This document shows, piece after piece, positions 36,701 through 43,926 of a DNA stretch of 64,000 nucleotides. The notes under the pieces are model-generated. The model was not told the origin of the DNA. It searched no databases and was given only the letters and a program-made list of their open reading frames with translations. Each line of letters opens with the position of its first letter. The stretch's first letter is position 1. Source of the stretch: Paraburkholderia acidisoli (GTDB taxonomy: Bacteria > Pseudomonadota > Gammaproteobacteria > Burkholderiales > Burkholderiaceae); NCBI RefSeq assembly GCF_009789675.1, contig NZ_CP046914.1, positions 1,240,001 through 1,304,000 on the forward strand, read 5' to 3'. The position numbers and the translations under genes are program-made.

Positions 36701-36854
36701 GCTTTCAGTGCAATTGCTGAAGTCGCTCGCGCCGGTGCTGCAACCGCTGCTCGAAGCGAAACCCGCTGCGCCCGGCGCCAGCCAGAAGGTCACGCTGATC
36801 GACACGGAAACCGGCGCGGTGCGCGAGGTGGCGTTGAACACCGCATCGCGCTGA
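33723..36854 (+). CDS. bifunctional transglycosylase/transpeptidase, atypical class A penicillin-binding protein
   Basis: A 1043-residue inner-membrane protein with one N-terminal membrane helix (residues about 22-40), facing the periplasm. The glycosyltransferase-51 domain is diverged: LLFIEDKYLL holds the catalytic Glu, and TPGGSTLATQIEKFRHS the second motif. The transpeptidase domain has STAK (SxxK), SVN and KTGTGDQ (KTG). It is longer than most class A PBPs. It should polymerise and cross-link peptidoglycan. The start at 33723 is chosen because AGGAG is seven bases upstream; an ATG at 33717 is too close. No partner gene is in the operon. Confidence 0.9.
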   Translation: MSRPSVRFPPRATGAASLLRWIKWGLLVAVLAALLIAARIVQIEIDTSRLQARYLSELTRDIGFTVETGPSHSIRFPTTNGPYDVRLGYAQLPEFQSRLAQRGFTVAAQARDSDRMLQLADEGLFLPYEEKDQAGIVLRDASGATLFHTRYPQRAYESFDAVPPLVRNSLLFIEDKYLLADDQPNRNPAIDWGRFSRALADQGLRLVNRHQQTPGGSTLATQIEKFRHSAGGRTSTPPEKLRQIASASVRAYLDGPQTMPARQQILVHYLNSVPLAAKPGVGEVNGLGDGLAAWYGRDFRDVNRILRAPLSSATLDEQALAFRQVLSLLIAQRAPSYFLQKNNDALAKLTDSYLRLLGSGGMITPALRDAALATQLTLDRSKPAPAAPASYVERKAVLTLRTQLMQVLGLKTLYDLDRLDLSATATLDDSVQQAVGDRLADAATKDGARAAGLVGFEMLKPADDPSKIAYSFTLFERRNGENLVRVQTDSVNQPFDINSGARLNLGSTAKLRTVVTYLQIMSALHAKYAGEDAKTLRATLAQTDPSDALSRWALDYLAKTPDRSLGAMLEAAVERKYSASPGETFYTGGGAQSFNNFESSDNGQILTVHRAFQHSVNLVFVRLMRDIVHYEMIQTSGTPDQWLDDPAVRNRFLTQFADGESQVYMKRFYQRYQGKSNADALATLLAHTRKGPARIATVLRSVDPHGARPWFDAQMRAQLKNTKFEWLDSDDLAKYYDKYAIDNFNLNDRGYIAGIHPLELWLLNYLRSHPDATLAQVQQASRDTRLYTYQWLFKTKYHATQDRRIRHMIELRAYDAIGKSWRALGYPFDSITPSYGAAIGASGDRPAALAQLIGLISSHGEKLPTHSFESLDFARGTPYETRFVHADTPPQALISPEISQVVRELLTSVVEGGTAKRLADGMTFPDGKTLPVYGKTGTGDQRFNVYAPGARLIESRKVNRSATFVFVIGDRFYGTLTAWVHEPYAARYSFTSALSVQLLKSLAPVLQPLLEAKPAAPGASQKVTLIDTETGAVREVALNTASR

Positions 36855-36898
36855 ACTGGCGGTAATCGTTCGGATCACCAGGAAATCGGCATGAAAAA

Positions 36899-36928
36899 AA
36901 CGAGGCGGGCTGTGTAGCCCGCCTCGTT
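36899..36928. terminator. bidirectional terminator between the PBP and glycine-zipper genes
   Basis: AACGAGGCGGGC (36899-36910) pairs with GCCCGCCTCGTT (36917-36928), loop TGTGTA. On the minus side the stem is followed by a run of T (complement of AAAAAAA at 36894-36900), and on the plus side by TTGCATTT. It serves the convergent genes on either side. Confidence 0.88.
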
Positions 36929-36957
36929 GCATTTGGGCGGCCGTTCGGGCCGCGCGA

Positions 36958-37491
36958 TCAGTACGTGCCCGGAGGCGGCGGCGATCCCGGCGGAGGCGGT
37001 GGCAGATAACGCGGCTGCGGTTGCGGCGCGGTCTGATACGTCTGGTACGGCTGCTGCGTGGCCATGCGGCCCGGCGACGGCACGCGGTTGCCGTTCGCGT
37101 ACATGCACTGGAGATACGCGTAGTCGTAACGGCGTTGCACGTCGTAGGCGGAGCCCTGCGCGTTGCCCATGCCGACGGCGCTGCCCGCGAGCAGACCCGC
37201 GCCCGCACCGATGGCCGCGCCCTGGCCGCCGCCGAACGCCGCGCCCGCCGCCGCGCCGAGCGCCGTGCCCACGATGGCGCTGCCTACGCCCGCGTTGGTC
37301 GCGGCCTGGTTGGTGTCCACACCGCCGGTCTGCTGGAAGGCGAACTGGCGGCAGTTGTAGTCGTCGTTGCGGAACTGGTCGAAGGTCTTGCCTGTGCCCG
37401 GCAGCGCCATCACGCTCGGACCTTGCGGGACGACCGCGCACGCGCTCAACAGGCCGGCCGTGGCGAGCAGCGCGAGATAAGTGGATTTCAT
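36958..37491 (-). CDS. glycine-zipper outer-membrane lipoprotein
   Basis: A 177-residue protein: signal peptide with lipobox LSAC, a conserved DYNCRQFA segment, then a glycine zipper (residues about 70-115: GVGSAIVGTALGAAAGAAFG and GAAIGAGAGLLAGSAVG), then YAYLQCMYANGN and a Pro/Gln-rich tail. Glycine-zipper lipoproteins sit in the envelope; the role is unknown. Confidence 0.85.
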   Translation of the reverse strand: MKSTYLALLATAGLLSACAVVPQGPSVMALPGTGKTFDQFRNDDYNCRQFAFQQTGGVDTNQAATNAGVGSAIVGTALGAAAGAAFGGGQGAAIGAGAGLLAGSAVGMGNAQGSAYDVQRRYDYAYLQCMYANGNRVPSPGRMATQQPYQTYQTAPQPQPRYLPPPPPGSPPPPGTY

Positions 37492-37516
37492 GTGCGACTC
37501 GATATCGTCAAAATGT

Positions 37517-37936
37517 TCAGTTCGAAGGCGCGGCCTGGGCCGGCACCGCGCGCCAGCCCGACGCGCAGCTTTTCGCGTAGGGGTAGTAGGTTTTCGACGC
37601 GTTGCAGTAATACCAGGTGTCGCCGTTGTCGTTGCCTGCTGCAACGCCGGGCGGCACGCTGGATTGCGCGTCGGGTTGATCGTAGGGCTGGCCCTGCGAC
37701 TGGTCTTGATAAGCGGGCGCCGGGGCTTGCTGGCCCTGTTCGATGTATTCGGGTGGCTCGGGCGGCGGCGGCGCGACGATCACGGGCGGTCCGTAGTAAT
37801 AAGGCACGGGCGCGACCGGGTAGTAGTACGGCACACCGCCGCCGATAAACACGCCGACGTGCGCCGCATGCGCCGCGCCGCTTGCGCAGACGATGGCGGC
37901 CGCCGCGGCCCCGAGGAACAGTTTCGACCTTCTCAC
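37517..37936 (-). CDS. secreted protein with Tyr/Pro-rich region, GTG start
   Basis: A 139-residue protein with a signal peptide (RSKLFLGAAAAAIVCASGAAHA). The middle is rich in Tyr, Pro, Gln, and the C-terminus has a conserved-looking WYYCNASKTYYPYAKSCASGW module with two Cys, common at the end of Burkholderia surface proteins. The start is GTG at 37936, with GGAGAG six bases upstream; no ATG is available. It lies 25 bp before the glycine-zipper gene on the same strand, perhaps one operon. Confidence 0.8.
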   Translation of the reverse strand: MRRSKLFLGAAAAAIVCASGAAHAAHVGVFIGGGVPYYYPVAPVPYYYGPPVIVAPPPPEPPEYIEQGQQAPAPAYQDQSQGQPYDQPDAQSSVPPGVAAGNDNGDTWYYCNASKTYYPYAKSCASGWRAVPAQAAPSN

Positions 37937-38362
37937 AACACTCTCCAGAGACGGAATGGCTGGCGGCGACGTCGCATGCCAGCGGATTATCGAACGCTAT
38001 GACATCGCGCGAATCATTGCAATTACGCGATTCGCAGCGTTTTTTCGAGTTGTTACAGCCACGTTGCCCACCCCGCGCGCCCGGCGCGTTTCCCGGTTCT
38101 ATTCGACGTTAACGGCGCGCTTCTGGCCTGCATTCCTCATGAAGTACGCGCGAACGGCCGGAAATTGCGCGCCGTGGCTTGTAACAATTGGACATCGTTG
38201 CGGCGCGTCGTGGCGGGGCTATGCCGGGTTTGACACGTCATCGCTCGAAAAGTCATTTCGAATTTCTCGCCGTAGGGCGTTCGTCAGCCTGACATAGACT
38301 CGTCGAGCCACACCGCTGGCGACATTCGTTCGCCGGTTTATCAAAATAGTTAGGACTACAAC
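37937..38362. other. 426-bp divergent intergenic region
   Basis: No gene is supported. It contains a TTGACA-like box near 38230 about 130 bp before the DUF2844 start, but with a poor -10. The centre is moderately GC-rich and shows no strong repeat. Confidence 0.35.
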
Positions 38363-38827
38363 ATGAAGAAAAATCTGATATGCGTGCTCGCTGTCGCCTG
38401 GCTGGCCGCGACGCCGGCGTGGGCGGCGCTGGGCGGCGCGCCGACCTACCACGGCGTACGCACCGCGCCCGAAGCGCGGGCGATGGCCGCGGGCAAGAGC
38501 GCCGCCGCTTCCTACACCGTGAGCACGGCAACCCTCGCCAACGGCACCGTGATCCGCGAATACGTCGACGCGCATGGCGCCGTGTTCGGCGTGGCCTGGA
38601 GCGGTCCGCGCATGGGGTCGCTCGAGGCGCTGCTGGGCAACTACTTCCCGGCGTGGCAGAAGGGGCTCGCGAGCGCGCAGGCGGCACGCGGCGGCGGCTA
38701 CGGACCGGTGGCGGTGCGCGAGGACGATCTCGTGGTCGAGTCGGGCGGTCACATGGGCGCGCTGGTCGGGCGGGCGTGGCTGCCCCGCGCGTTGCCGCAA
38801 GGCGTGAGCGCCGATCAGATTCACTAA
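38363..38827 (+). CDS. DUF2844 exported protein
   Basis: A 154-residue protein with a signal peptide cleaved after AWA (residue 21). The mature part starts ALGGAPTYHG and has TLANGTVIREYVDAHGAVFGVAWSGP and the end LVVESGGHMGALVGRAWLP, as in DUF2844 proteins of Burkholderiales. It is usually followed by a DUF3443 gene, as here, 16 bp downstream. The function of the pair is unknown. Confidence 0.88.
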   Translation: MKKNLICVLAVAWLAATPAWAALGGAPTYHGVRTAPEARAMAAGKSAAASYTVSTATLANGTVIREYVDAHGAVFGVAWSGPRMGSLEALLGNYFPAWQKGLASAQAARGGGYGPVAVREDDLVVESGGHMGALVGRAWLPRALPQGVSADQIH

Positions 38828-38843
38828 GCCAACGGGGAACGCG

Positions 38844-40364
38844 ATGAAAAGAATCACGGTGATTTCGGCGCTGGCGCTGAGTCTGGTGCTGGCCGCGTGC
38901 GGCGGTGGCGGCGATGGCGGCGGTGCTCCTGCGGCATCGAACGGCGGCGCGAATGTCGAGAACAACGGCGGCCAGACGAACTCGGGCGCCAACGGGAATG
39001 GCGGCGAGGGCGGATCGGGCGGCGCTGCGAACGGGGGATCGAGCGGCGGGTCGGGCGGTGGATCCGGCGGTACGTCGGGTGGTACATCGGGCGGCGGTTC
39101 AAGCGGTACGCCGAATGGCGGAAGCGGCAGCGGCGGCAATGGGGGAAGTGGCGGGAGCGGCGGAAGCGGCGGCTCGTCCGGAACGGACCCGGGCGGTGGG
39201 GGATCGGGCGGCTCGGGCGGCGGCTCCGATTCAGGCTCCGATAACGGCGGCGCCGCGGCCGATCTCGGCAACACGGTTCCGGTGATCGTTTCGGCGGCGT
39301 CGAAAGTGCGCAACTTCCCGCTCGTGAGCGTGACGGTCTGCCAGCCGAACAGCAGTGCGCAAGCCAGCTGCGCAACCATCGACAACGTGTTGCTCGACAC
39401 CGGCTCGTTCGGCTTGCGTCTCTACGCTTCGGCGATTCCCTCGGCCACGCTCGCCGCATTGCCCATCCAGACCGACACCGCGAGCGGCAACAACCTCGCG
39501 GCTTGCGCTTCGTTCGCCTCCGGCCACATGTGGGGCAGCGTGCGTAACGCCGACGTCAAGCTCGCGCGCGAAGTTGCCGCCGCCGTGCCCATCCATGTGA
39601 TGAGCGACCCGGCCATTGCTTCGGCCAAGCCGCAAAGCTGCGCATACAACACGGCGTTCACCACGGCCGCCATGCTCGGGGCGAACGGGATTCTCGGCGT
39701 GGGCGCGGCGCGCTACGACTGCGGTTCGCTGTGCGCCGCCAACGCGTTCGACGGCGTGTATTACGCCGACGCCAACCCGGCCACGCCCGTGGCCGTGCCG
39801 CTCGCGAAGCAGGTCGCCAATCCGGTCGCGCTGTTTCCTGTCGATAACAACGGCGTGATCGTGGAAATGCCCGCCGTTTCCGCCAAGGGCGCGCCGACCG
39901 CCACCGGCACGCTGACGTTCGGCATCGACACGCAGACGAACAACACGTTGAAGGGCGCGGGCGCGACCCAGTTGATGACCGACGGCTGGGGCGATTTCCT
40001 CGGCGCCTATAACGGCACGAGCCGCGTGACGGCGTTCATCGACTCGGGGTCCAACTCCAGCAACTTCGACGACGGTTCGATCCCGCGATGGAACGGCTTC
40101 TACGCGCCGGCCAGCGCGTGGCAGCGCGACGTCGCGCTCAGCGACCTCAACGGCACGAACGCCATGGTCACGATCGACATCGGCAATGCGGCCGCACTGC
40201 TTGCCACGCGCTTCACCGCGTTCAACAACCTTGCGGGCTTCATGGCGCAAACCGTCGACCTCGGCTTGCCGTTTTATTTCGGGCGCCGCGTGTACCACGG
40301 CATCGACCTGCGCGGGGCGGCTGGAAACGGCAATCCGCCATTCGTAGCGTATGTCAGTCAGTAG
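38844..40364 (+). CDS. DUF3443 lipoprotein with two DTGS/DSGS motifs
   Basis: A 506-residue protein. The signal peptide ends in a lipobox LAAC (residue 17 region). A Gly/Ser/Asn-rich linker (residues about 20-135) follows, then the DUF3443 domain. This domain holds Asp185 in VLLDTGSFGLRLY and Asp400 in TAFIDSGSNSSNFD, 215 residues apart. In two-lobed aspartic peptidases the two catalytic Asp-Thr-Gly sites are similarly spaced, so I infer a possible bacterial pepsin-like fold. Several Cys (for example ACASFASG and DCGSLCAAN) may form disulfides. It is probably anchored to the outer membrane. It pairs with the DUF2844 gene upstream. Confidence 0.85.
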   Translation: MKRITVISALALSLVLAACGGGGDGGGAPAASNGGANVENNGGQTNSGANGNGGEGGSGGAANGGSSGGSGGGSGGTSGGTSGGGSSGTPNGGSGSGGNGGSGGSGGSGGSSGTDPGGGGSGGSGGGSDSGSDNGGAAADLGNTVPVIVSAASKVRNFPLVSVTVCQPNSSAQASCATIDNVLLDTGSFGLRLYASAIPSATLAALPIQTDTASGNNLAACASFASGHMWGSVRNADVKLAREVAAAVPIHVMSDPAIASAKPQSCAYNTAFTTAAMLGANGILGVGAARYDCGSLCAANAFDGVYYADANPATPVAVPLAKQVANPVALFPVDNNGVIVEMPAVSAKGAPTATGTLTFGIDTQTNNTLKGAGATQLMTDGWGDFLGAYNGTSRVTAFIDSGSNSSNFDDGSIPRWNGFYAPASAWQRDVALSDLNGTNAMVTIDIGNAAALLATRFTAFNNLAGFMAQTVDLGLPFYFGRRVYHGIDLRGAAGNGNPPFVAYVSQ

Positions 40365-40395
40365 TTCCGTAAGTCGTTATTAACCCACGTTGCAT

Positions 40396-40424
40396 AAAGC
40401 GCCCTGAAAACGGGCGCTTTTTTC
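40396..40424 (+). terminator. terminator after the DUF3443 gene
   Basis: AAAGCGCCC (40396-40404) pairs with GGGCGCTTT (40412-40420), loop TGAAAAC, followed by TTTC. It lies 32 bp beyond the stop. Confidence 0.88.
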
Positions 40425-40580
40425 TTATTGGTATTTTTCAATGCTTTTTGAATCGCAATCAATCCATCATTGCATTAGGCGCGATTTAATTCTGGTTAAT
40501 TCGCGCGCAATGAAATCCCATTGCCTCATTTCCGGGCGCGCGGGCAAATGCCAGTTGAGCGAGCAAAAATAGGTCTCTAT

Positions 40581-40592
40581 GCAAACGTTTGC
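40581..40592. promoter_or_regulatory. LacI/PurR-like palindrome GCAAACGTTTGC
   Basis: A 12-bp perfect palindrome immediately upstream (19 bp) of the sigma-28 -35 element. The sequence resembles operators of LacI/GalR-family regulators (central CAAACGTTTG). A shorter copy is at 60402-60411. Confidence 0.4.
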
Positions 40593-40610
40593 CTAGGTAA
40601 AAACCCGTGC

Positions 40611-40637
40611 TCAAGTCGCCAGTTCATGCGCCGTTAT
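40611..40637 (+). promoter_or_regulatory. sigma-28 (FliA) promoter candidate for the receptor-cheR-cheD-cheW operon
   Basis: TCAAGTCG-N11-GCCGTTAT compared with the FliA consensus TAAAGTTT-N11-GCCGATAA: five of eight and six of eight bases agree, with the exact spacing of 11. It is 189 bp before the receptor start. Chemoreceptor operons are classic FliA targets. This would place the operon below flhDC in the flagellar cascade. Confidence 0.6.
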
Positions 40638-40825
40638 ATCGCCAGTAGGACCCCGCGATCTCGTCGCCGGAAGCCCCGAAATACCGGGTTTGCGCTTCGG
40701 AGATCGCGTCAAGAAGGTGTCAGGGAACACCTCATATAACTCTGAGAGAAACCGCCGGCGCATGGCTGGCGGCAAGCCGCATTCGCGGCCATTCCGCACG
40801 CGCAAACGAAGCGAGGGCAAACACA

Positions 40826-42523
40826 ATGGAACATTCGACGCTGGTAAGTCCGCAAGACCTGGACGAATTGAGCGCCATTAGCGCAGCGTTGAACCGCGTT
40901 CAAGCGGTCATCGAATTCGATCTGCAAGGCATTATTCTTCACGCCAACGAGAATTTCCTCGCCACCGTCGGCTATACGCTCGAGGAAGTGCGCGGCAAGC
41001 ATCATCGAATGTTCTGCGATCCCGATTACGTGCAGACCGACGCCTATCGCAACTTCTGGGAACGCCTCGGCCGCGGCGAGTACGATCGCGGCGAATACCG
41101 CCGCGTGGGCCGCAACGGCCGCGAGATCTGGATCAACGCGTCGTACAACCCCGTGCTCGGCGCGGACGGCCGCCCGTACAAGATCATCAAGTTCGCCACC
41201 GACATCACCGCGATCAAGGCGCAGCACGCCGAATACGAAGGGCGTTTGCGCGCGATCGACAAGGCGCAGGCCGTGATCGAGTTCGACACGGGCGGCATCG
41301 TGCTGCACGCGAACCAGAACTTCCTCGACACGCTCGGTTATCGGCTCGAAGAAATCCTCGGCAAGCATCACCGCATGTTCTGCGAAGAAAGCTATTCGTC
41401 GAGCATCGAATATCAGGCGTTCTGGGCCAAGCTCAATCGCGGCGAATTCGACGCGGGGCGCTACAAGCGCCTTGGCAAGGGCGGCCGCGTGGTGTGGATT
41501 CAGGCAACTTACAACCCGATCTTCGACATGAACGGGCGACTCTACAAAGTCATCAAGTTCGCCAACGACGTCACCGCGCAGGTCGAGCTCGAGGAAAGCG
41601 TGAAGCGCCGCGCCGAAGACGACCAGCGCAAGGTCGAAAAGCTGCTGGCGGTGGTGAGCCAGGCGGCGGCGGGCAATCTCACGGGGCAAGTCGAAGTGCC
41701 GGGCGACGATCCCATCGATCAGCTCGCGGCCGGCATCAAGGGCATGATGAGCGACCTCGCGAGCGTGATCGGCAAGGTCGTGGATTCGGCGGGCACCTTC
41801 AAGGATTCGTCGCAGGACATCGCCGCGCGCGCGGACACCGTGGCGAGCGGCGCACAACTGCTGGGCGCGACGGTCGAGGAAATGAACGCGTCGATCGAAG
41901 AACTCACGGCCTCGATCAATTCGATCGCCGATAACTCGCGCGGCGCCGACCAGCTCGCGAAAGACACGCAGGTCGAAGCCGAACGCGGCGCCAAAGCCGT
42001 GACGCGCTCGATCGAATCGATGGAACTCATCAACCGGTCGTCGGAAGACATCGGCGAGATCATCAAGGTGATCGGCGAGATCGCGAGCCAGACCAATCTG
42101 CTCGCGTTCAACGCGGCCATCGAAGCGGCTCGCGCGGGCGAACACGGCCTGGGCTTCTCCGTGGTCGCCGACGAAGTGCGCAAGCTGGCCGAGCGCTCCT
42201 CGCAGGCGACCAAGGAAATTTCGAAGCTCATCAACGAGTCGGTCAAGCGCGTCGCGCAAGGCAGCGAAATCTCGAAGCAGGCGGGCGAGGCGTTCGAGCG
42301 CATTCTCACGGGCGTGAGCCGCACGACGCAAGCGATCTCCGAGATCTCCTGCGGCGCCGACGAGCAATTGATCGCGGCACGCGAAGTGGCCGCGGCGATC
42401 CAGCAAATTGCTGAGGAAACCGAAAAATCGGCCGGCGCGTGCGACACGATCGCGCGCGCGGCAGCAGTGCTCAAGGGCGGCGCGGAAGGGCTCGACACCA
42501 CGGTGGCGCGCTTCGTAGTGTGA
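40826..42523 (+). CDS. soluble PAS-PAS methyl-accepting chemotaxis protein (BdlA-like)
   Basis: A 565-residue receptor without transmembrane segments. Two near-identical PAS domains (about 20-140 and 140-260) each show QAVIEFD, HAN-NFL and GKHHRMFC patterns. The signalling domain follows, with the conserved hairpin tip [20 protein letters not shown]. No NWETF-type CheR-docking pentapeptide is at the C-terminus (ends ARFVV). The design equals BdlA of Pseudomonas, which controls biofilm dispersal through redox/c-di-GMP cues; that role here is inference. RBS GAGGG upstream. First gene of the module. Confidence 0.88.
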   Translation: MEHSTLVSPQDLDELSAISAALNRVQAVIEFDLQGIILHANENFLATVGYTLEEVRGKHHRMFCDPDYVQTDAYRNFWERLGRGEYDRGEYRRVGRNGREIWINASYNPVLGADGRPYKIIKFATDITAIKAQHAEYEGRLRAIDKAQAVIEFDTGGIVLHANQNFLDTLGYRLEEILGKHHRMFCEESYSSSIEYQAFWAKLNRGEFDAGRYKRLGKGGRVVWIQATYNPIFDMNGRLYKVIKFANDVTAQVELEESVKRRAEDDQRKVEKLLAVVSQAAAGNLTGQVEVPGDDPIDQLAAGIKGMMSDLASVIGKVVDSAGTFKDSSQDIAARADTVASGAQLLGATVEEMNASIEELTASINSIADNSRGADQLAKDTQVEAERGAKAVTRSIESMELINRSSEDIGEIIKVIGEIASQTNLLAFNAAIEAARAGEHGLGFSVVADEVRKLAERSSQATKEISKLINESVKRVAQGSEISKQAGEAFERILTGVSRTTQAISEISCGADEQLIAAREVAAAIQQIAEETEKSAGACDTIARAAAVLKGGAEGLDTTVARFVV

Positions 42524-42539
42524 TGCCCGGAGAACTGCA

Positions 42540-43382
42540 GTGGATATCGATCACGATGCCGATTTGACGGTACGTCAGGCGTTGTTCGAACAGGTGCGCC
42601 GGCATACCGGCATCGCCATGAACGAGCGCAAGTGGGTCATGCTCAAGGGCCGCTTGCGCCGCCGCATCATGACGCTGGGCCTGCCCGATTACAGCGACTA
42701 TTTGCGGGTGCTCGACACGAGCGCCGACGAAGTGCGCGATTTCATCGATCTCGTCACGACCAACGAAACCTCGTTCTTTCGCACGCCGCGCATCTGGGAT
42801 TACCTCGTGCGCGAATTCTTGCCCAACTGGACCGCGAGCCGCGCGGGCGACACGCTGCGCGTGTGGTCGGCGGCGGCGTCGAGCGGCGAGGAAGCGTGGA
42901 CCACGGCCATGCTGTGCGAGGAGCATCGCGCGCAGCATCCGGCCATGCGTTACGCGATCGTCGGCACCGACATTTCGGACGGCATTCTCGCGAACGCGCG
43001 CGTCGGGCATTATGCGGGCCGCAGCATGGAAAGCCTGCGCCAGCAGCGTCCTGAACTCGTGCAGAAGTACTTTCGCAGCGACGCCACCGGCATTGGGGTG
43101 AGCGACGCGCTGCGTGCGCACGTGTCGTTCCGCCGGCACAATCTCTACGACGTGCCGCGCGATCTGGGTCCGTTCGATCTCGTGCTGTTGCGCAACGTGC
43201 TGATCTATTTCGATGTCGATGGCCAGAAAGCCGTGCTCGCCAACGTGCGCCGCGCAATGCGGCCGGGCGCGGTGCTGATCGTCGGCGAGTCGGAGTCGTT
43301 GAGCCGCGTGGCGGACGGCCTCGCGTTCGAGCAGCCGCTCATCTATCGCAACGAGGAGCGCAAGCATGAGCAACCTGCGTGA
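42540..43382 (+). CDS. cheR: chemotaxis protein methyltransferase CheR
   Basis: A 280-residue CheR that methylates glutamates of chemoreceptors using S-adenosylmethionine. The N-terminal domain has RRHTGIAMNERKWVMLKGRL and TTNETSFFRTPRIWDYL. The SAM-binding part has LRVWSAAASSGEEAWTTAM and DLVLLRNVLIYFD. It starts with GTG (GGAG seven bases upstream). The end overlaps cheD by 17 bases. The receptor in the same operon lacks a docking pentapeptide, so methylation is direct. Confidence 0.93.
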   Translation: MDIDHDADLTVRQALFEQVRRHTGIAMNERKWVMLKGRLRRRIMTLGLPDYSDYLRVLDTSADEVRDFIDLVTTNETSFFRTPRIWDYLVREFLPNWTASRAGDTLRVWSAAASSGEEAWTTAMLCEEHRAQHPAMRYAIVGTDISDGILANARVGHYAGRSMESLRQQRPELVQKYFRSDATGIGVSDALRAHVSFRRHNLYDVPRDLGPFDLVLLRNVLIYFDVDGQKAVLANVRRAMRPGAVLIVGESESLSRVADGLAFEQPLIYRNEERKHEQPA

Positions 43383-43914
43383 CGTGCAAGTGCGGATGTG
43401 CGAGATCGCGGTGAGCCGCGGCGACGAAGCGAAAATTCTGCGCGCCACGCTGGGCTCGTGCGTGGGGATCGGCCTGCTGTGGCGTTCGCGCGGCACCTAC
43501 GGTCTCGCGCATTGCCTGCTGCCCGAGCCGACCGGTCCCGCGCGCGGCGCTGGCGCGGCCGTGCCGCAGGCGGGCAATGGCGCGAAATACGTGATCGAGG
43601 CGCTGCCCAAACTGCTCGCGATGATGCACGCCAGCGACGCGCCCGAGGGCGAGATCGAAGCCGTGCTCGCGGGCGGCGCCAACATGATGCACCACCGTAC
43701 GACGCTGCACGAGCCGATCGGCGAATTGAATGTTCGGATGGCTAAGCAATTGCTCGCCGACTCGCGCGTGAAGGTCGTGCACGTGGACGTGGGCGGCGAA
43801 TGCGGGCGGCAGTTGACCATCGACTGCGAACAGCATCACTACGCCGTGCGCCACTTTTCCCGCGCGGCGGAACCGCCGTCCGCGGCGCCGCGCGCTTCGC
43901 TGCGTTCGTCCTGA
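43366..43914 (+). CDS. cheD: chemoreceptor glutamine deamidase CheD
   Basis: A 182-residue CheD. The catalytic Cys is in LRATLGSCVGIGLLWR and the catalytic His in YGLAHCLLPEP, followed by the conserved AVLAGGANMM. It deamidates receptor glutamines, giving sites that CheR can methylate. Its start lies inside the end of cheR. The C-terminal 15 residues are variable. Confidence 0.93.
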   Translation: MSNLRDVQVRMCEIAVSRGDEAKILRATLGSCVGIGLLWRSRGTYGLAHCLLPEPTGPARGAGAAVPQAGNGAKYVIEALPKLLAMMHASDAPEGEIEAVLAGGANMMHHRTTLHEPIGELNVRMAKQLLADSRVKVVHVDVGGECGRQLTIDCEQHHYAVRHFSRAAEPPSAAPRASLRSS

Positions 43915-43926
43915 GGAGAGCACGAG

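Larger units (their letters stand above)
40365..40825. other. 461-bp intergenic region before the chemotaxis operon
   Basis: No gene is supported. From left to right: the terminator at 40396-40424, an AT-rich stretch, the palindrome GCAAACGTTTGC (40581-40592), the sigma-28 promoter match (40611-40637), and about 190 bp of leader up to the receptor start, which contains GCCGGCG-type short repeats. Confidence 0.6.
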
